This document shows positions 51,125-60,763 of a stretch of DNA of 64,000 nucleotides, in pieces. Source of the stretch: Bog-159 sp963707465 (lineage in GTDB: Bacteria; Acidobacteriota; Terriglobia; Bryobacterales; Bryobacteraceae); the NCBI GenBank assembly GCA_963707465.1, contig CAVPQK010000015.1, forward strand, positions 1,860,001 to 1,924,000, read 5' to 3'. A program made the translations under genes and the position numbers. Position 1 is the first letter of the stretch. Each line of letters begins with the position of its first letter. The notes beneath the pieces were generated by a model. The model did not search any database. It worked only from the letters and a program-made list of their open reading frames with translations, and had not been told where the DNA came from.

Positions 51125-51340
51125 ATGAACCGTCGCCTCACCATGGATAGAGCGGGCCGCGTCGAGCTGCAATTGGAGCCGGGCGACGCCCTGGAAATGG
51201 AGAGCGCGGGCGGACTCATGAAAGAGCACGGTGTCTGGGTGTTTCGCACCGGGCAACCCCTGCCCGTTTCGGCCACGGATGAGGTGTTGCAGCAGATCCG
51301 CGAGGAACGCGACATGGCTGACCTTGGTGCGAGCGAATGA
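51125..51340 (+). pseudogene. Remnant AbrB-type antitoxin with lost toxin
   Basis: 71 residues: MNRRLTMDRAGRVELQLEPG, DALEMESAGGLMKEHGVWVF and RTGQPLPVSATDEVLQQIRE. The ends match VapB/MazE-like AbrB antitoxins, but about a dozen residues of the SpoVT/AbrB strand region between RAGRV and LEPGD are missing, with a further gap after ESAGG. The deletions are in frame. At the expected position of the toxin, an ATG at 51337 overlaps the antitoxin stop but gives only MKASLRN and a stop. The toxin gene is gone. Confidence 0.7.
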
Positions 51341-51356
51341 AGGCCAGCCTACGGAA

Positions 51357-52211
51357 CTAGCGTTTGTGCTTGGGCGGCTCAGCCGGCTTGGGAATCCAAA
51401 ATCCGGGATCCTGGTCGGTAAACTCTTTCGGGAGGTAGCTGATCCGCGGATTGAAGGAGAACAGCAGGTCCTCGCTCGACTGCACCACTTCCGGGGCGAG
51501 CGAATCGAAATGTTGCCGGTTGCGCTCTCCCATGGCCTGGCGCGCGGCATCCATGCGCGCGGGAGCGGCGTCCATGCGCGCCAGCGATTCCATGGGCGCG
51601 AGCAGGAGATACGTCCCGGACGGGCTGCCGGACACCACCTGGTAAGCCAGGACCGGCTGGCCGGAGGCGGATTTATCGTAGCCGTCGATCAGCAGTTTGG
51701 CCCCTTGCGCGAGTTCAGCGTCGTGGCCGTACTTAATGTGCAGCACGGTCACTTCCATGAAGCGGCACTTGGGCATCGCGGACATGGCGTCCGCCGGGCG
51801 ATAGCTGAGGTCGCCGCGGAATACCGAGAGCAGGGTGCTGGAGCCGGTGCGCAGATCGCCATCCAGCACATTGGCTACTTCCAGATCGGCCGCGAGAGGC
51901 GATTGCTGGATCTCGGCGCGTTCCTTTTGCATGCCGGCGAACGAGTCGTACGGTTCCAGAAACCAGGCTTCGGAGGGGCCCGATTCCGAGGTCATGCCCA
52001 GGTAATGGGTTTTGACGTTGCCCTTCTGAAAGATGCGCGGCCAGGCTTCTTCGGTCTTGATGTGGGCCGCCTCATGGCCTTCCTTGATCTGCTCGCGCGT
52101 GATCATCAGGACCTTGGGAATGGGCGATTCGTCCGGCATCTGCGCGGCCATCCGGACGGCGCCGGCGAGACACAAACCGACAGCGGCAACCGGGAAAAGG
52201 GTCTGTTTCAT
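51357..52211 (-). CDS. Secreted protein of unknown function
   Basis: 284 residues with signal peptide KQTLFPVAAVGLCLAGAVRM. The mature region contains two similar halves, one starting KVLMITREQIKEGHEAAHIK and one starting FMEVTVLHIKYGHDAELAQG. This suggests a duplicated ferredoxin-like (ABM/NIPSNAP-type) fold. The C-terminus is Pro/Lys-rich. No catalytic residues can be assigned. It is co-directional with rsmA, 15 bases downstream of it. Confidence 0.72.
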   Translation of the reverse strand: MKQTLFPVAAVGLCLAGAVRMAAQMPDESPIPKVLMITREQIKEGHEAAHIKTEEAWPRIFQKGNVKTHYLGMTSESGPSEAWFLEPYDSFAGMQKERAEIQQSPLAADLEVANVLDGDLRTGSSTLLSVFRGDLSYRPADAMSAMPKCRFMEVTVLHIKYGHDAELAQGAKLLIDGYDKSASGQPVLAYQVVSGSPSGTYLLLAPMESLARMDAAPARMDAARQAMGERNRQHFDSLAPEVVQSSEDLLFSFNPRISYLPKEFTDQDPGFWIPKPAEPPKHKR

Positions 52212-52226
52212 ACGCTCCTCAGGGGT

Positions 52227-52994
52227 CTATGTTACAAGACGGCGGTACATGGCCGCAAACACGGGGATGCCGATCTGTTCGGCGCGTACCATAACTTCGG
52301 GCCAACCGTCTATGATGTCCCCATATTTGGCGGCCAGGTTATTGCGCAGGATTTTGCGCTTCTGGCGGAAACAAAGCGACACGAAACGGAGAAAGTCGGC
52401 CCGGTCGGCGATACCCAATTCGGCGGCGCGGTCGTGCGGCACGAAGCGCAGCACCGCGGAATCCACTTTGGGCGGCGGATGGAAGGCGGCCGGGGGGACT
52501 TCGAAGAGCAACTCGATGTCGGCCGAAAGCTGCATGGCCACGCTGAGATATCCGTAATCGCGGCTGCCGGGGGAAGCGGTAATGCGCTGGGCGACCTCCT
52601 TCTGCGTGAGGAATACGCCGCGCCGCACGAGCGGGCCGAGGGCCATCACGCGCTCCAGAATGGCGGTGGCAGCGTAGTAAGGAAGATTGCCGGTAATCGT
52701 CGCCGGTCCCCATTGGGCCAGATCGATTTCCAAGGCATTGGCTTCGACAACTTCCAGCTTCCCGGGGGGCGAAACCGTGTACCCTAGCGTTTGTGCGAGA
52801 CGCTGCGCCAGGCCGCGATCGATTTCGATGGCGACCACGCGATCCGCGCGGGCCAGCAGGTGGGTGGTGAGGGCGCCGCGGCCGGGACCGATTTCGACGA
52901 TGAGGGGCTCCTGCTCGGGCGCAGCGGCGCGGGCTATGCGTTCCAGAACGGAGCCGCGAATCAGGAAATGCTGGCCCAGCTTTTGGCGCGCCAC
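52227..52994 (-). CDS. rsmA: 16S rRNA (adenine-N6,N6)-dimethyltransferase
   Basis: 255 residues of the KsgA/RsmA family: RQKLGQHFLIRGSVLERIAR, SAM-binding VEIGPGRGALTTHLLARADR, ATITGNLPYYAATAILERVM (the NLPY catalytic motif), FLTQKEVAQRITASPGSRDY and FHPPPKVDSAVLRFVPH. It dimethylates A1518 and A1519 of 16S rRNA late in 30S assembly. A palindromic repeat separates its start from the anti-sigma gene upstream. Confidence 0.96.
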   Translation of the reverse strand: MARQKLGQHFLIRGSVLERIARAAAPEQEPLIVEIGPGRGALTTHLLARADRVVAIEIDRGLAQRLAQTLGYTVSPPGKLEVVEANALEIDLAQWGPATITGNLPYYAATAILERVMALGPLVRRGVFLTQKEVAQRITASPGSRDYGYLSVAMQLSADIELLFEVPPAAFHPPPKVDSAVLRFVPHDRAAELGIADRADFLRFVSLCFRQKRKILRNNLAAKYGDIIDGWPEVMVRAEQIGIPVFAAMYRRLVT

Positions 52995-53015
52995 GGTTAG
53001 AGGCCTGTCAGGCCG

Positions 53016-53056
53016 GGCGGCCTAAGAGGCCGCCGCAGGCTGGGAGCCTGCCCCAC
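53016..53056 (-). repeat. 41-nt palindromic dispersed repeat, copy 4
   Basis: Between the anti-sigma factor and rsmA, with its last base shared with the stop codon of the anti-sigma gene. It carries the same GGCGGCC and GGCAGGCTC core elements in the same order. An extra short palindrome (GGCCTGTCAGGCC) sits immediately beside it. Confidence 0.83.
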
Positions 53057-53736
53057 TAGCCGCGGACCACGTAGTTGATGTGGCGGAAGGAAACCAGCAC
53101 CTTGCCGTTGGTGGGCTGCCCAAACCAGGTGGCAGGCGTAAACCGGCTGAAGAACATCATCTTACTGATATCGGCCTGCATCTGAGGGCTGACCTTTCCC
53201 TGCTGCACGGAATAATCCGTGGCCTGGCCCTTGGAGTCCACATAGAGCGCCACCACGGTTTCATCGCTATTGATCGCCAGCGGGGAAACCTCGACCAGCG
53301 TGGCGGCCGTGTATAACCCGGTGGGCACATCGTTCAGGACACTCGGCCGGAAACCGAGCGTAGGCACCAGCAGGCTGAACAGCAACAGGGCGGAAACCAA
53401 ACCTCCGGCGAAAGGCAGCGCCAACGGACGCATCAGATTATCGACGGCCAGCTTGATATTGGTGCCCCAGGTATGCAGCGCCAGAGGCAGCGTTTTGGCG
53501 CCGTTCCAGCGGGCGCGCTCGCGCGAGGCGAGCACCAGCAATTGCGTCTCCAGGCGGTTGGGAACCGCCGCGGACGGCAGACTCCTCAGACCCTCGCGCA
53601 ACTCGGAAAGGCCGCGCAGATACGCGGCGCACTCCCGGCACGCAGCCAGGTGCCCGGCCACGCGCGCCATTTCATCCCCGGCGACTCTGTGGTCCAGGAA
53701 TTCCGAGAGCGTATTTCGCACCGTTTGGCAACTCAT
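53056..53736 (-). CDS. Membrane-anchored zinc-finger anti-sigma factor with TonB-like tail
   Basis: 226 residues from ATG 53736. A longer start at 53766 would overlap the sigma gene. The N-terminal zinc-binding segment (AGHLAACRECAAYLRGLSEL, HxxxCxxC) is the anti-sigma clamp. One transmembrane helix follows (FAGGLVSALLLFSLLVPTLG), and then an external domain ALYVDSKGQATDYSVQQGKV with FFSRFTPATWFGQPTNGKVL, which looks like a TonB C-terminal fold. It is 5 bases downstream of its sigma gene. Confidence 0.88.
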   Translation of the reverse strand: MSCQTVRNTLSEFLDHRVAGDEMARVAGHLAACRECAAYLRGLSELREGLRSLPSAAVPNRLETQLLVLASRERARWNGAKTLPLALHTWGTNIKLAVDNLMRPLALPFAGGLVSALLLFSLLVPTLGFRPSVLNDVPTGLYTAATLVEVSPLAINSDETVVALYVDSKGQATDYSVQQGKVSPQMQADISKMMFFSRFTPATWFGQPTNGKVLVSFRHINYVVRG

Positions 53737-53741
53737 AGCAC

Positions 53742-54401
53742 CTACTCTGCCGTCTTCGGCAACCATCGCATGACCGGTTGCGATTGCAATTTCTTCCCCA
53801 ACTCCTGCCGCAGGGCTTCGCGGCCCCGTAGAATCCGCGACTTCACGGTACCGAGGGAAACATCGAGAACCTCGGCGATTTCTTCATAGCTCAGATCCGT
53901 GATATCCCGCAAAACCACCGCTGCCCGGAACGTGGGATTGATGCGGGTCAGGGCGGCTTCAATCATGGCCTGCCGTTCCCGGTCGAGCACGTAATCGAAA
54001 GGAGAACGGGCGGCATCGGCCAGGGTGTCGGCCCGGCAGCGGGAATCCTCCTGCTCGTCTTCTATGCCGACTTCGCGGTTGCGGTGCCGGAAGAACCAGC
54101 GCCGCTGGTTGTGGGCTTCGTTGATGGCAATGCGGAACAGCCATGTTTTCAAGCTGCTCTGCCCGCGAAAATGGCCGACGTTCCGAAATACCTTGAGGAA
54201 CACTTCCTGCACCACATCGGAAGCGTCGGACGGATCGTTCAACAGCCGCAGAGCGAGATTGTAGACAGGCTGCTGGAAGCGCAACAGCAGCGTTTCGTAA
54301 GCGCGCTCCGACCCTTCCCGGAGGGAGCGAACCAGCGCCAGATCTTCGGAATCGGCCGCCGGCGTGTTCTGCGCGTTGAGGTCCAGGATGGAAGTGGCCA
54401 C
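53742..54401 (-). CDS. ECF-type RNA polymerase sigma factor
   Basis: 219 residues from GTG 54401, chosen because GGAAGG lies about 8 bases upstream. Earlier in-frame starts give no recognisable sequence. Region 2 is RFQQPVYNLALRLLNDPSDA then SDVVQEVFLKVFRNVGHFRG and SLKTWLFRIAINEAHNQRR. Region 4 is RAAVVLRDITDLSYEEIAEV and DVSLGTVKSRILRGREALRQ. It is the SigE/RpoE-like class controlled by zinc-finger anti-sigma factors, and the partner is the next gene. Confidence 0.94.
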   Translation of the reverse strand: MATSILDLNAQNTPAADSEDLALVRSLREGSERAYETLLLRFQQPVYNLALRLLNDPSDASDVVQEVFLKVFRNVGHFRGQSSLKTWLFRIAINEAHNQRRWFFRHRNREVGIEDEQEDSRCRADTLADAARSPFDYVLDRERQAMIEAALTRINPTFRAAVVLRDITDLSYEEIAEVLDVSLGTVKSRILRGREALRQELGKKLQSQPVMRWLPKTAE

Positions 54402-54490
54402 AGGGGAGCCTTCCCTAGAAACATTATAGACACCGGCGCGCGGGGAAAGGTTCCCTGGGTGGCGAGGTCTATCGAACCGAACCGAACCGA

Positions 54491-54526
54491 ACCGAGCCAC
54501 GACCGTAAGGGAGTGGTTTGCTCCAC
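54491..54526. repeat. 36-nt dispersed element (copy 1), ACCGAGCCAC...
   Basis: Shares GACCGTAAGGGAG and a terminal self-complementary stretch with 56950-56985 (about 29 of 36 positions). It sits in the divergent region between the sigma factor and the cold-shock protein. The upstream (CGAAC)n run at 54474-54493 may be part of it. Confidence 0.7.
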
Positions 54527-54593
54527 TGGACTTCGCTCTGCGTTATACTATAGAAGCATTTTGACTCTCATCTTCGTGTCGGGACAGGTCTAA

Positions 54594-54633
54594 GGGGGGC
54601 TGCGTGAGTTGGCCGCAACCCCCTTTTGTGTTT
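54594..54633 (+). promoter_or_regulatory. 5' UTR hairpin and T-tract upstream of the cold-shock gene
   Basis: GGGGGCTGCG and CGCAACCCCC can form a 10-bp stem with a single C-A mismatch, followed by TTTTGTGTTT. It lies about 65 bases before the cspA-like ATG and 40 bases after a TATACTATAG box (54545-54554). It could be an attenuator or a thermosensing element, or a terminator ending a short leader transcript. Confidence 0.6.
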
Positions 54634-54688
54634 GTGACGCCGCGTGGCGGGAGATCCATCTGCAACTTTCGGAAGAGGAAACATCGAA

Positions 54689-54892
54689 ATGAGAGAAAAA
54701 GGTACAGTGAAGTGGTTTAATGCGGCCAAAGGATACGGCTTCATCCAAAGGGAGAACGGAGAAGACGTCTTCGTGCATTTCTCGGCCATCCAGACGGAGG
54801 GTTACAGGAGCCTGGATGAGGGCGCGAGTGTGGAGTTCGAGGTAACGCGCGGTCCGAAGGGGCTGCAGGCGGCTAACGTCACGGCCGGCTAG
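54689..54892 (+). CDS. Cold-shock protein (CspA family)
   Basis: 67 residues from ATG 54689: REKGTVKWFNAAKGYGFIQR, ENGEDVFVHFSAIQTEGYRS and GASVEFEVTRGPKGLQAANV. Both RNP motifs are intact (KGYGFI, DVFVHF). It binds single-stranded RNA and DNA as an RNA chaperone. The long leader with a stable hairpin fits the regulation of csp genes. An AGAGGAAA sequence 7 bases upstream is the ribosome site. Confidence 0.96.
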   Translation: MREKGTVKWFNAAKGYGFIQRENGEDVFVHFSAIQTEGYRSLDEGASVEFEVTRGPKGLQAANVTAG

Positions 54893-54970
54893 TAGCTAAA
54901 TGCGGGCGGGGCCGCCCGCAAAGCGAACAGCCTAGGGTGGCCCCCCGCCGGCGAATCGGCATGGAGGTTT

Positions 54971-55189
54971 ATGAGTAAAGAAGACAATATTGAAGTAACT
55001 GGTACGGTTTTAGAGAAGTTCCCCAGCGGCAAATTCAGCGTCCAGATCGACCATGACCGCGTAGTGCTCGCCCACCTGGCGGGACGGCTTCGCCGCAACC
55101 GCATTCGCGTGCTGGCGGGCGACAAGGTAACCCTGGAGTTGTCCCCCTACGACCTGACCAAAGGCCGCATCACCTTTCGCCACAGGTAA
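54971..55189 (+). CDS. infA: Translation initiation factor IF-1
   Basis: 72 residues of the S1/OB fold: EDNIEVTGTVLEKFPSGKFS, VQIDHDRVVLAHLAGRLRRN, RIRVLAGDKVTLELSPYDLT and KGRITFRHR. IF-1 occupies the ribosomal A site during initiation. The gene follows the cold-shock gene by 78 bases, an unusual location since infA commonly lies with secY or rpmJ. It may therefore be a second IF-1 copy expressed under cold-shock-like control. GGAGG lies 6 bases before the ATG. Confidence 0.93.
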   Translation: MSKEDNIEVTGTVLEKFPSGKFSVQIDHDRVVLAHLAGRLRRNRIRVLAGDKVTLELSPYDLTKGRITFRHR

Positions 55190-55397
55190 ATTCCCCCCTC
55201 AACCTCTGCCATCCCGTGTGCGGTGCGCTATATTACATACAGCGCCGGTGCGCCATGCTAATAATTAGGTAGAGTTTGGCACGGTTACCGGCACCACTAT
55301 CTGTTGTATCTGTTGGTCACAGGTCTCGACGAATATCTCTTGCGAGTGCTGCTGAATCGACATAACTCGCTGCCGCTACGGCAATTAGAGGATCTCT

Positions 55398-56930
55398 ATG
55401 GCTGATGAAACGACCCCCGAGGAGCGCTTCCCGCGGCGTGCCAGGAGCCGCCCGCCCCGTATAATCAAGGCGGAGGGCACCGTGGAGCGCACCAAGAATA
55501 CTCAGACGTCGGGCCGGTCGCGGAAGCCAACGTCCGATCCGGGAGAGAACCTGATCGCCGTCTTGTCGCAAAAAGTCGTCGGTCAGCCCGCTGCTACGCG
55601 GGTCATCGTCCCCTACATCCAGATGTATCAGGCCGGACTGGCGCCGGAAGGCCGGCCGATCGGGGTGTTTCTCTTGCTGGGACCCACCGGCACCGGTAAA
55701 ACCAAGACCGTCGAGGCCCTGGCCGATGTCTTGCACGGTTCGGAAAAGAATGTCCTCAAGATCGACTGCGGCGAGTTCCAGATGGAACACGAAGTGGCCA
55801 AGTTGATCGGCGCGCCTCCCGGCTATCTTGGGCATCGCGAAACCCAGCCCATGCTCACCCAGCAGAAGCTGAACAGTGTCACCAGCGAGAAGTGCAACCT
55901 GTCGCTGGTCTTGTTCGACGAGATCGAAAAGGCCGCGCCCTCCATGACCCGCCTGCTGCTCGGCGTGCTCGACAAAGGGATTCTGCGGCTGGGCGACAAT
56001 ACCATCGTCAATTTCGAAAAAAGCCTGGTGTTTCTGACCAGCAACCTGGGGGCGCGCGAAATGATGCGCGAAATCAACCCCGATTTCGGCTTCCAGTCCG
56101 TGAAATCGCCGGAGCGCGCGGATCTCACCGGCAAGCTGCAAAACATCGCCCTGATGTCCGTGCGCAAACGCTTCTCCCCGGAATTCGTCAACCGGATCGA
56201 CTGCATCATCACCTATCAGCCGCTCACTTCGGAGTCGCTCTCCACCATCCTGGACCAGCAGATCTCGGATCTGCAGAATCACGTCAACACGCGGCTGGGC
56301 GCGCGGTCGTTCACGCTGGAAGTGCCTTTTGACGCCCGCGGGTTTCTGCTGGAAAAGGGGACCAGCGCGGAGTACGGGGCGCGCGAACTGAACCGCACCA
56401 TCCACCGTCACTTGACGCAACCGCTGGCCACCCTGGTGGCCACCTCTCAGGTCAGTCCGGGCGCCCGCGTGCGCGTGGATCTGGCGGAGGATGGCGAGAG
56501 CCTCCGCATCCATTCGGTCGAAGGCGCGGATGCCCGCGTCCCCGCGCATCCCACCGTGATGCTGGTGGACGATAACCGCGACCTGCTGCATTTCCTGGAG
56601 CGCCTCATGGCCGATGCCGGCTGGAAGTTGCTCACCGCCGAATCCGCCACCGAGGCCCGCAAGCTGGCGGCCGCCGAAAAGCCCAACGCCGCCCTGCTCG
56701 ACTATATGCTGCCCGACGGCAACGGCGTGGAACTGGGCGTGGAATTTCTGCAGTCCCAGCCGCGCATGCTGGTCATCATGATGACCGGCACCATCCTCCC
56801 GCCGGAGGAAGAAGCGCTCTGCGAAGAGCACGATTTTCCGGTGCTCCGCAAACCCTTCCTGGCTTCCGACGTGATGAACCAGATCCGCAGCCGCCTGACC
56901 AACGCCGCCGGCGCCACCCGCGGCGCGTAG
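55398..56930 (+). CDS. ClpB/ClpX-like AAA+ unfoldase fused to a response-regulator receiver domain
   Basis: 510 residues. A basic disordered N-terminus (to about 48) is followed by one AAA+ module resembling the second ring of ClpB. It has Walker A GPTGTGKT (95-102), pore loop GAPPGYLGH (138-146), Walker B VLFDEIEKA (171-179), sensor 1 LVFLTSNLGA, arginine finger RKRFSPEFVNRID and the C-terminal small domain with sensor-2 GARELNRTI. From about residue 384 a complete CheY-like receiver domain follows, with acidic DD at 391-392, phosphate-acceptor Asp435 (LLDYMLPDGNG), MMTG and Lys485. No N-terminal Clp domain or ClpP-binding loop was found. No histidine kinase gene is adjacent. Confidence 0.9.
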   Translation: MADETTPEERFPRRARSRPPRIIKAEGTVERTKNTQTSGRSRKPTSDPGENLIAVLSQKVVGQPAATRVIVPYIQMYQAGLAPEGRPIGVFLLLGPTGTGKTKTVEALADVLHGSEKNVLKIDCGEFQMEHEVAKLIGAPPGYLGHRETQPMLTQQKLNSVTSEKCNLSLVLFDEIEKAAPSMTRLLLGVLDKGILRLGDNTIVNFEKSLVFLTSNLGAREMMREINPDFGFQSVKSPERADLTGKLQNIALMSVRKRFSPEFVNRIDCIITYQPLTSESLSTILDQQISDLQNHVNTRLGARSFTLEVPFDARGFLLEKGTSAEYGARELNRTIHRHLTQPLATLVATSQVSPGARVRVDLAEDGESLRIHSVEGADARVPAHPTVMLVDDNRDLLHFLERLMADAGWKLLTAESATEARKLAAAEKPNAALLDYMLPDGNGVELGVEFLQSQPRMLVIMMTGTILPPEEEALCEEHDFPVLRKPFLASDVMNQIRSRLTNAAGATRGA

Positions 56931-56949
56931 CGGAATGCGAGCGACGGCT

Positions 56950-56985
56950 ACCGAGCCGCGACCGTAAGGGAGCGGGCGCTCCCAC
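56950..56985. repeat. 36-nt dispersed element (copy 2)
   Basis: Matches 54491-54526. The last 16 bases (GGGAGCGGGCGCTCCC) form a perfect short palindrome. It separates the AAA+/receiver gene from galU and could be a transcription end or regulator-binding site. Confidence 0.7.
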
Positions 56986-57031
56986 ATACCAGTTGCTATT
57001 TCCCCGCCCGACAACGCAAACTGGAAATGTT

Positions 57032-57916
57032 ATGGCTTCCAAGGTTCGCAAAGCCGTATTCCCAGCCGCGGGTCTGGGTACCCGCTTCCTGCCGGCCACC
57101 AAGGCGCAGCCCAAGGAAATGCTGCCGCTGGTCGATAAACCGCTGATTCAATATGGCGTCGAAGAGGCCCTGAATTCCGGGATTCAGAACATCATTATCG
57201 TCACCGGGCGCGGCAAGAGCGCGATCGAGGATCATTTTGACGTGAGCTTCGAGCTGGAAAACATGCTCGAAATGCGCGGCAAAAAGGATCTGCTTTCTAT
57301 CGTGCGCAGCGTCTCGGACATGATCAACGTTTCGTACACGCGCCAGAAAGAAGCCTTGGGGCTGGGTCATGCCGTCTTGCGCGCCATGGAACTGGTGGGG
57401 GACGAGCCGTTCGCGGTGGTGCTGGCCGACGACGTGATCGATGCCGAAACACCTTGCCTGCGCCAGTTGCTGGACGTGTACGAGTTCTTCTGCTCGCCGG
57501 TGCTGGCGGTCATGGAGGTGCCGCCGGACAAAATCTCCGCCTATGGCGCGATCGACGCCGAACCGATCTCCCATAACGGCACAAAAGATCGCGTCTACCG
57601 CATCCGCGACCTGGTGGAAAAACCCAAGCCCTCCGAGGCCCCTTCCAACCTCGCGATTATCGGCCGCTATGTGCTTATCCCGGAGATATTTCAATCTCTC
57701 CAGGCGATCGGGCCGGGATCCGGATCGGAAATTCAATTGACCGACGCGCTGCGCCATTTGCTCCGCACGCGGCCCATTTATGCGTACCGGTTCGAAGGTA
57801 CCCGTTACGACGCCGGCGACAAGCTCGGATTTCTTAAGGCCACGGTGGAATTTGCTCTCCGCCGGCAGGACCTGGGGGCGCCGTTCCGGGAGTATCTGAA
57901 GGGCCTCTCCCTTTAG
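57032..57916 (+). CDS. galU: UTP-glucose-1-phosphate uridylyltransferase
   Basis: 294 residues of the nucleotidyltransferase fold: VRKAVFPAAGLGTRFLPATK, AQPKEMLPLVDKPLIQYGVE, IIIVTGRGKSAIEDHFDVSF, GHAVLRAMELVGDEPFAVVL, ADDVIDAETPCLRQLLDVYE, RIRDLVEKPKPSEAPSNLAI and YDAGDKLGFLKATVEFAL. It makes UDP-glucose for glycans and trehalose. ATG 57032 begins the family sequence; an earlier in-frame start would add a stretch without homology. It is followed by a 121-base gap. Confidence 0.96.
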   Translation: MASKVRKAVFPAAGLGTRFLPATKAQPKEMLPLVDKPLIQYGVEEALNSGIQNIIIVTGRGKSAIEDHFDVSFELENMLEMRGKKDLLSIVRSVSDMINVSYTRQKEALGLGHAVLRAMELVGDEPFAVVLADDVIDAETPCLRQLLDVYEFFCSPVLAVMEVPPDKISAYGAIDAEPISHNGTKDRVYRIRDLVEKPKPSEAPSNLAIIGRYVLIPEIFQSLQAIGPGSGSEIQLTDALRHLLRTRPIYAYRFEGTRYDAGDKLGFLKATVEFALRRQDLGAPFREYLKGLSL

Positions 57917-58037
57917 TTTCAACAATTTAAATAAATAGTAACAGACGTACTAGAAATCCCGCCAATTGGATTGCGACTCCCCCGCAGGAGTGGTACGATG
58001 ATTCGTCGGCGTTAGATTCACTTCGGCTTTGAATTTG

Positions 58038-58472
58038 ATGGTTGAAACAGTATTGATCCTCGCATTTTCGACGGCATTATTCGTGTACTGGTTCCGCTAT
58101 ACAGTTCTTCTGCTGCTCAGCGAAGAAAACGTGAGCCAGCATACGGCGGTGATCGGGCAATTGAATGTGTTGGAGACCCGCGAAGCTTTGCGCCGTGCGC
58201 CTGGGGACTTGCCCTTGGATCGGCTGCAGCGCGCCTTGGACAACGACTACCAGATGCTTTGTTATCTGTTGGACCATGCGGCGGGAATGGGACTTCGTCC
58301 GCTGGAGCACTACCTCCTGGTGCTCGACTACCAAATCATGCGGTGCTGCTATCGCCTGACCCGCAACGCATCCACCCGGCAGGCGCGCCGCGCGCTCGAG
58401 GAGATGGCTGGCGTGGTCAGCCACATCGCCTATAAGATGGGCGAACGGGCCGCCGGTTTTTCTGAGGCGTAA
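58038..58472 (+). CDS. Small membrane-anchored helical protein
   Basis: 144 residues from ATG 58038. A hydrophobic N-terminal helix (LILAFSTALFVYWFRYTVLL) is followed by a helical cytoplasmic region with leucine-rich segments (LPLDRLQRALDNDYQMLCYL, GLRPLEHYLLVLDYQIMRCC) and Cys pairs. No family recognised. Confidence 0.7.
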   Translation: MVETVLILAFSTALFVYWFRYTVLLLLSEENVSQHTAVIGQLNVLETREALRRAPGDLPLDRLQRALDNDYQMLCYLLDHAAGMGLRPLEHYLLVLDYQIMRCCYRLTRNASTRQARRALEEMAGVVSHIAYKMGERAAGFSEA

Positions 58473-58567
58473 GCCCTGAACCCACTGAAATAACCATCCA
58501 ACCGCCCTGCCCAGCCATCCGCCGACCCAATCTTGACACTTTAGTACAGATTTAGCATCCTATAGAG

Positions 58568-60016
<1,449 letters not shown>

Positions 60017-60023
60017 GCTAACC

Positions 60024-60763
60024 ATGTCATTACTCGAAATCAAGAATCTGCACGCCAACGTCGCCGGACGCGAAATCCTGAAAGGCATCGACCTGGTCAT
60101 TACGCCGGCGAAGTGCACGCCATCATGGGCCCCAACGGCTCCGGGAAGAGCACGCTGGCGCAAGTCCTGTCGGGCCGCGACCTGTACCAGGTGACCGGCG
60201 GCGAAGTGCTCTACGACGGCAAAGATCTGCTGGAGATGTCGCCCGAAGATCGCGCCCGCGAAGGCATCTTCCTGGCGTTTCAATACCCGGTGGAGATTCC
60301 CGGAGTCAGCAACATGTATTTTCTGAAGGCGGCGCTGAACGCTATCCGCAAGCACCAGGGCCTGCCGGACCTGGACGCCATGGATTTTCTCTCGTTGGTG
60401 AAGGAGAGGATGGCCCTGATGGAGATGGATCAGAGCCTGCTGAACCGCGCCGTGAACACCGGCTTTTCGGGCGGCGAAAAGAAGCGCAACGAGATTTTCC
60501 AGATGGCCGTGCTCGAGCCCAAGCTGGCCATTCTGGACGAAACCGACTCCGGCCTCGACATCGACGCGCTGAAGACCGTGGCCGCCGGCGTGAACGCGCT
60601 GCGCAGCCCCGAACGCGCCATGATCGTGGTAACGCACTACCAGCGGTTGCTCAACTACATCGTGCCGGATTTCGTGCACGTGCTGGCCGAAGGGCGCATC
60701 GTGAAATCGGGTGGCAAGGAACTGGCGCTGGAACTCGAAGAATCCGGGTACGTGGGCATATGA
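60024..60763 (+). CDS. sufC: Fe-S assembly ATPase SufC, split by a one-base deletion in this sequence
   Basis: The first frame MSLLEIKNLHANVAGREILK GIDLVI breaks at about 60101. The second frame continues with HAIMGPNGSGKSTLAQVLSG (Walker A), the signature GFSGGEKKRNEIFQMAVLEP, Walker B LAILDETDSGLDIDALKTVA and MIVVTHYQRLLNYI. Inserting one A near 60101 restores a normal 246-residue SufC. SufC is needed by SufB/SufD, so a defective copy in an otherwise intact operon is unlikely to be the true state. It overlaps sufD by 4 bases. Confidence 0.9.

Noticed and set aside
54474..54493. Short tandem CGAAC run as a phase-variation tract
   Set aside because: It lies outside coding sequence with only about four units and no clear promoter spacing role.
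60024..60763. Programmed -1/+1 frameshifting in sufC
   Set aside because: No slippery heptamer or downstream stimulator is evident at 60098-60103, and neighbouring sufS has an opposite-sign lesion, so a base error or plain mutation fits better.
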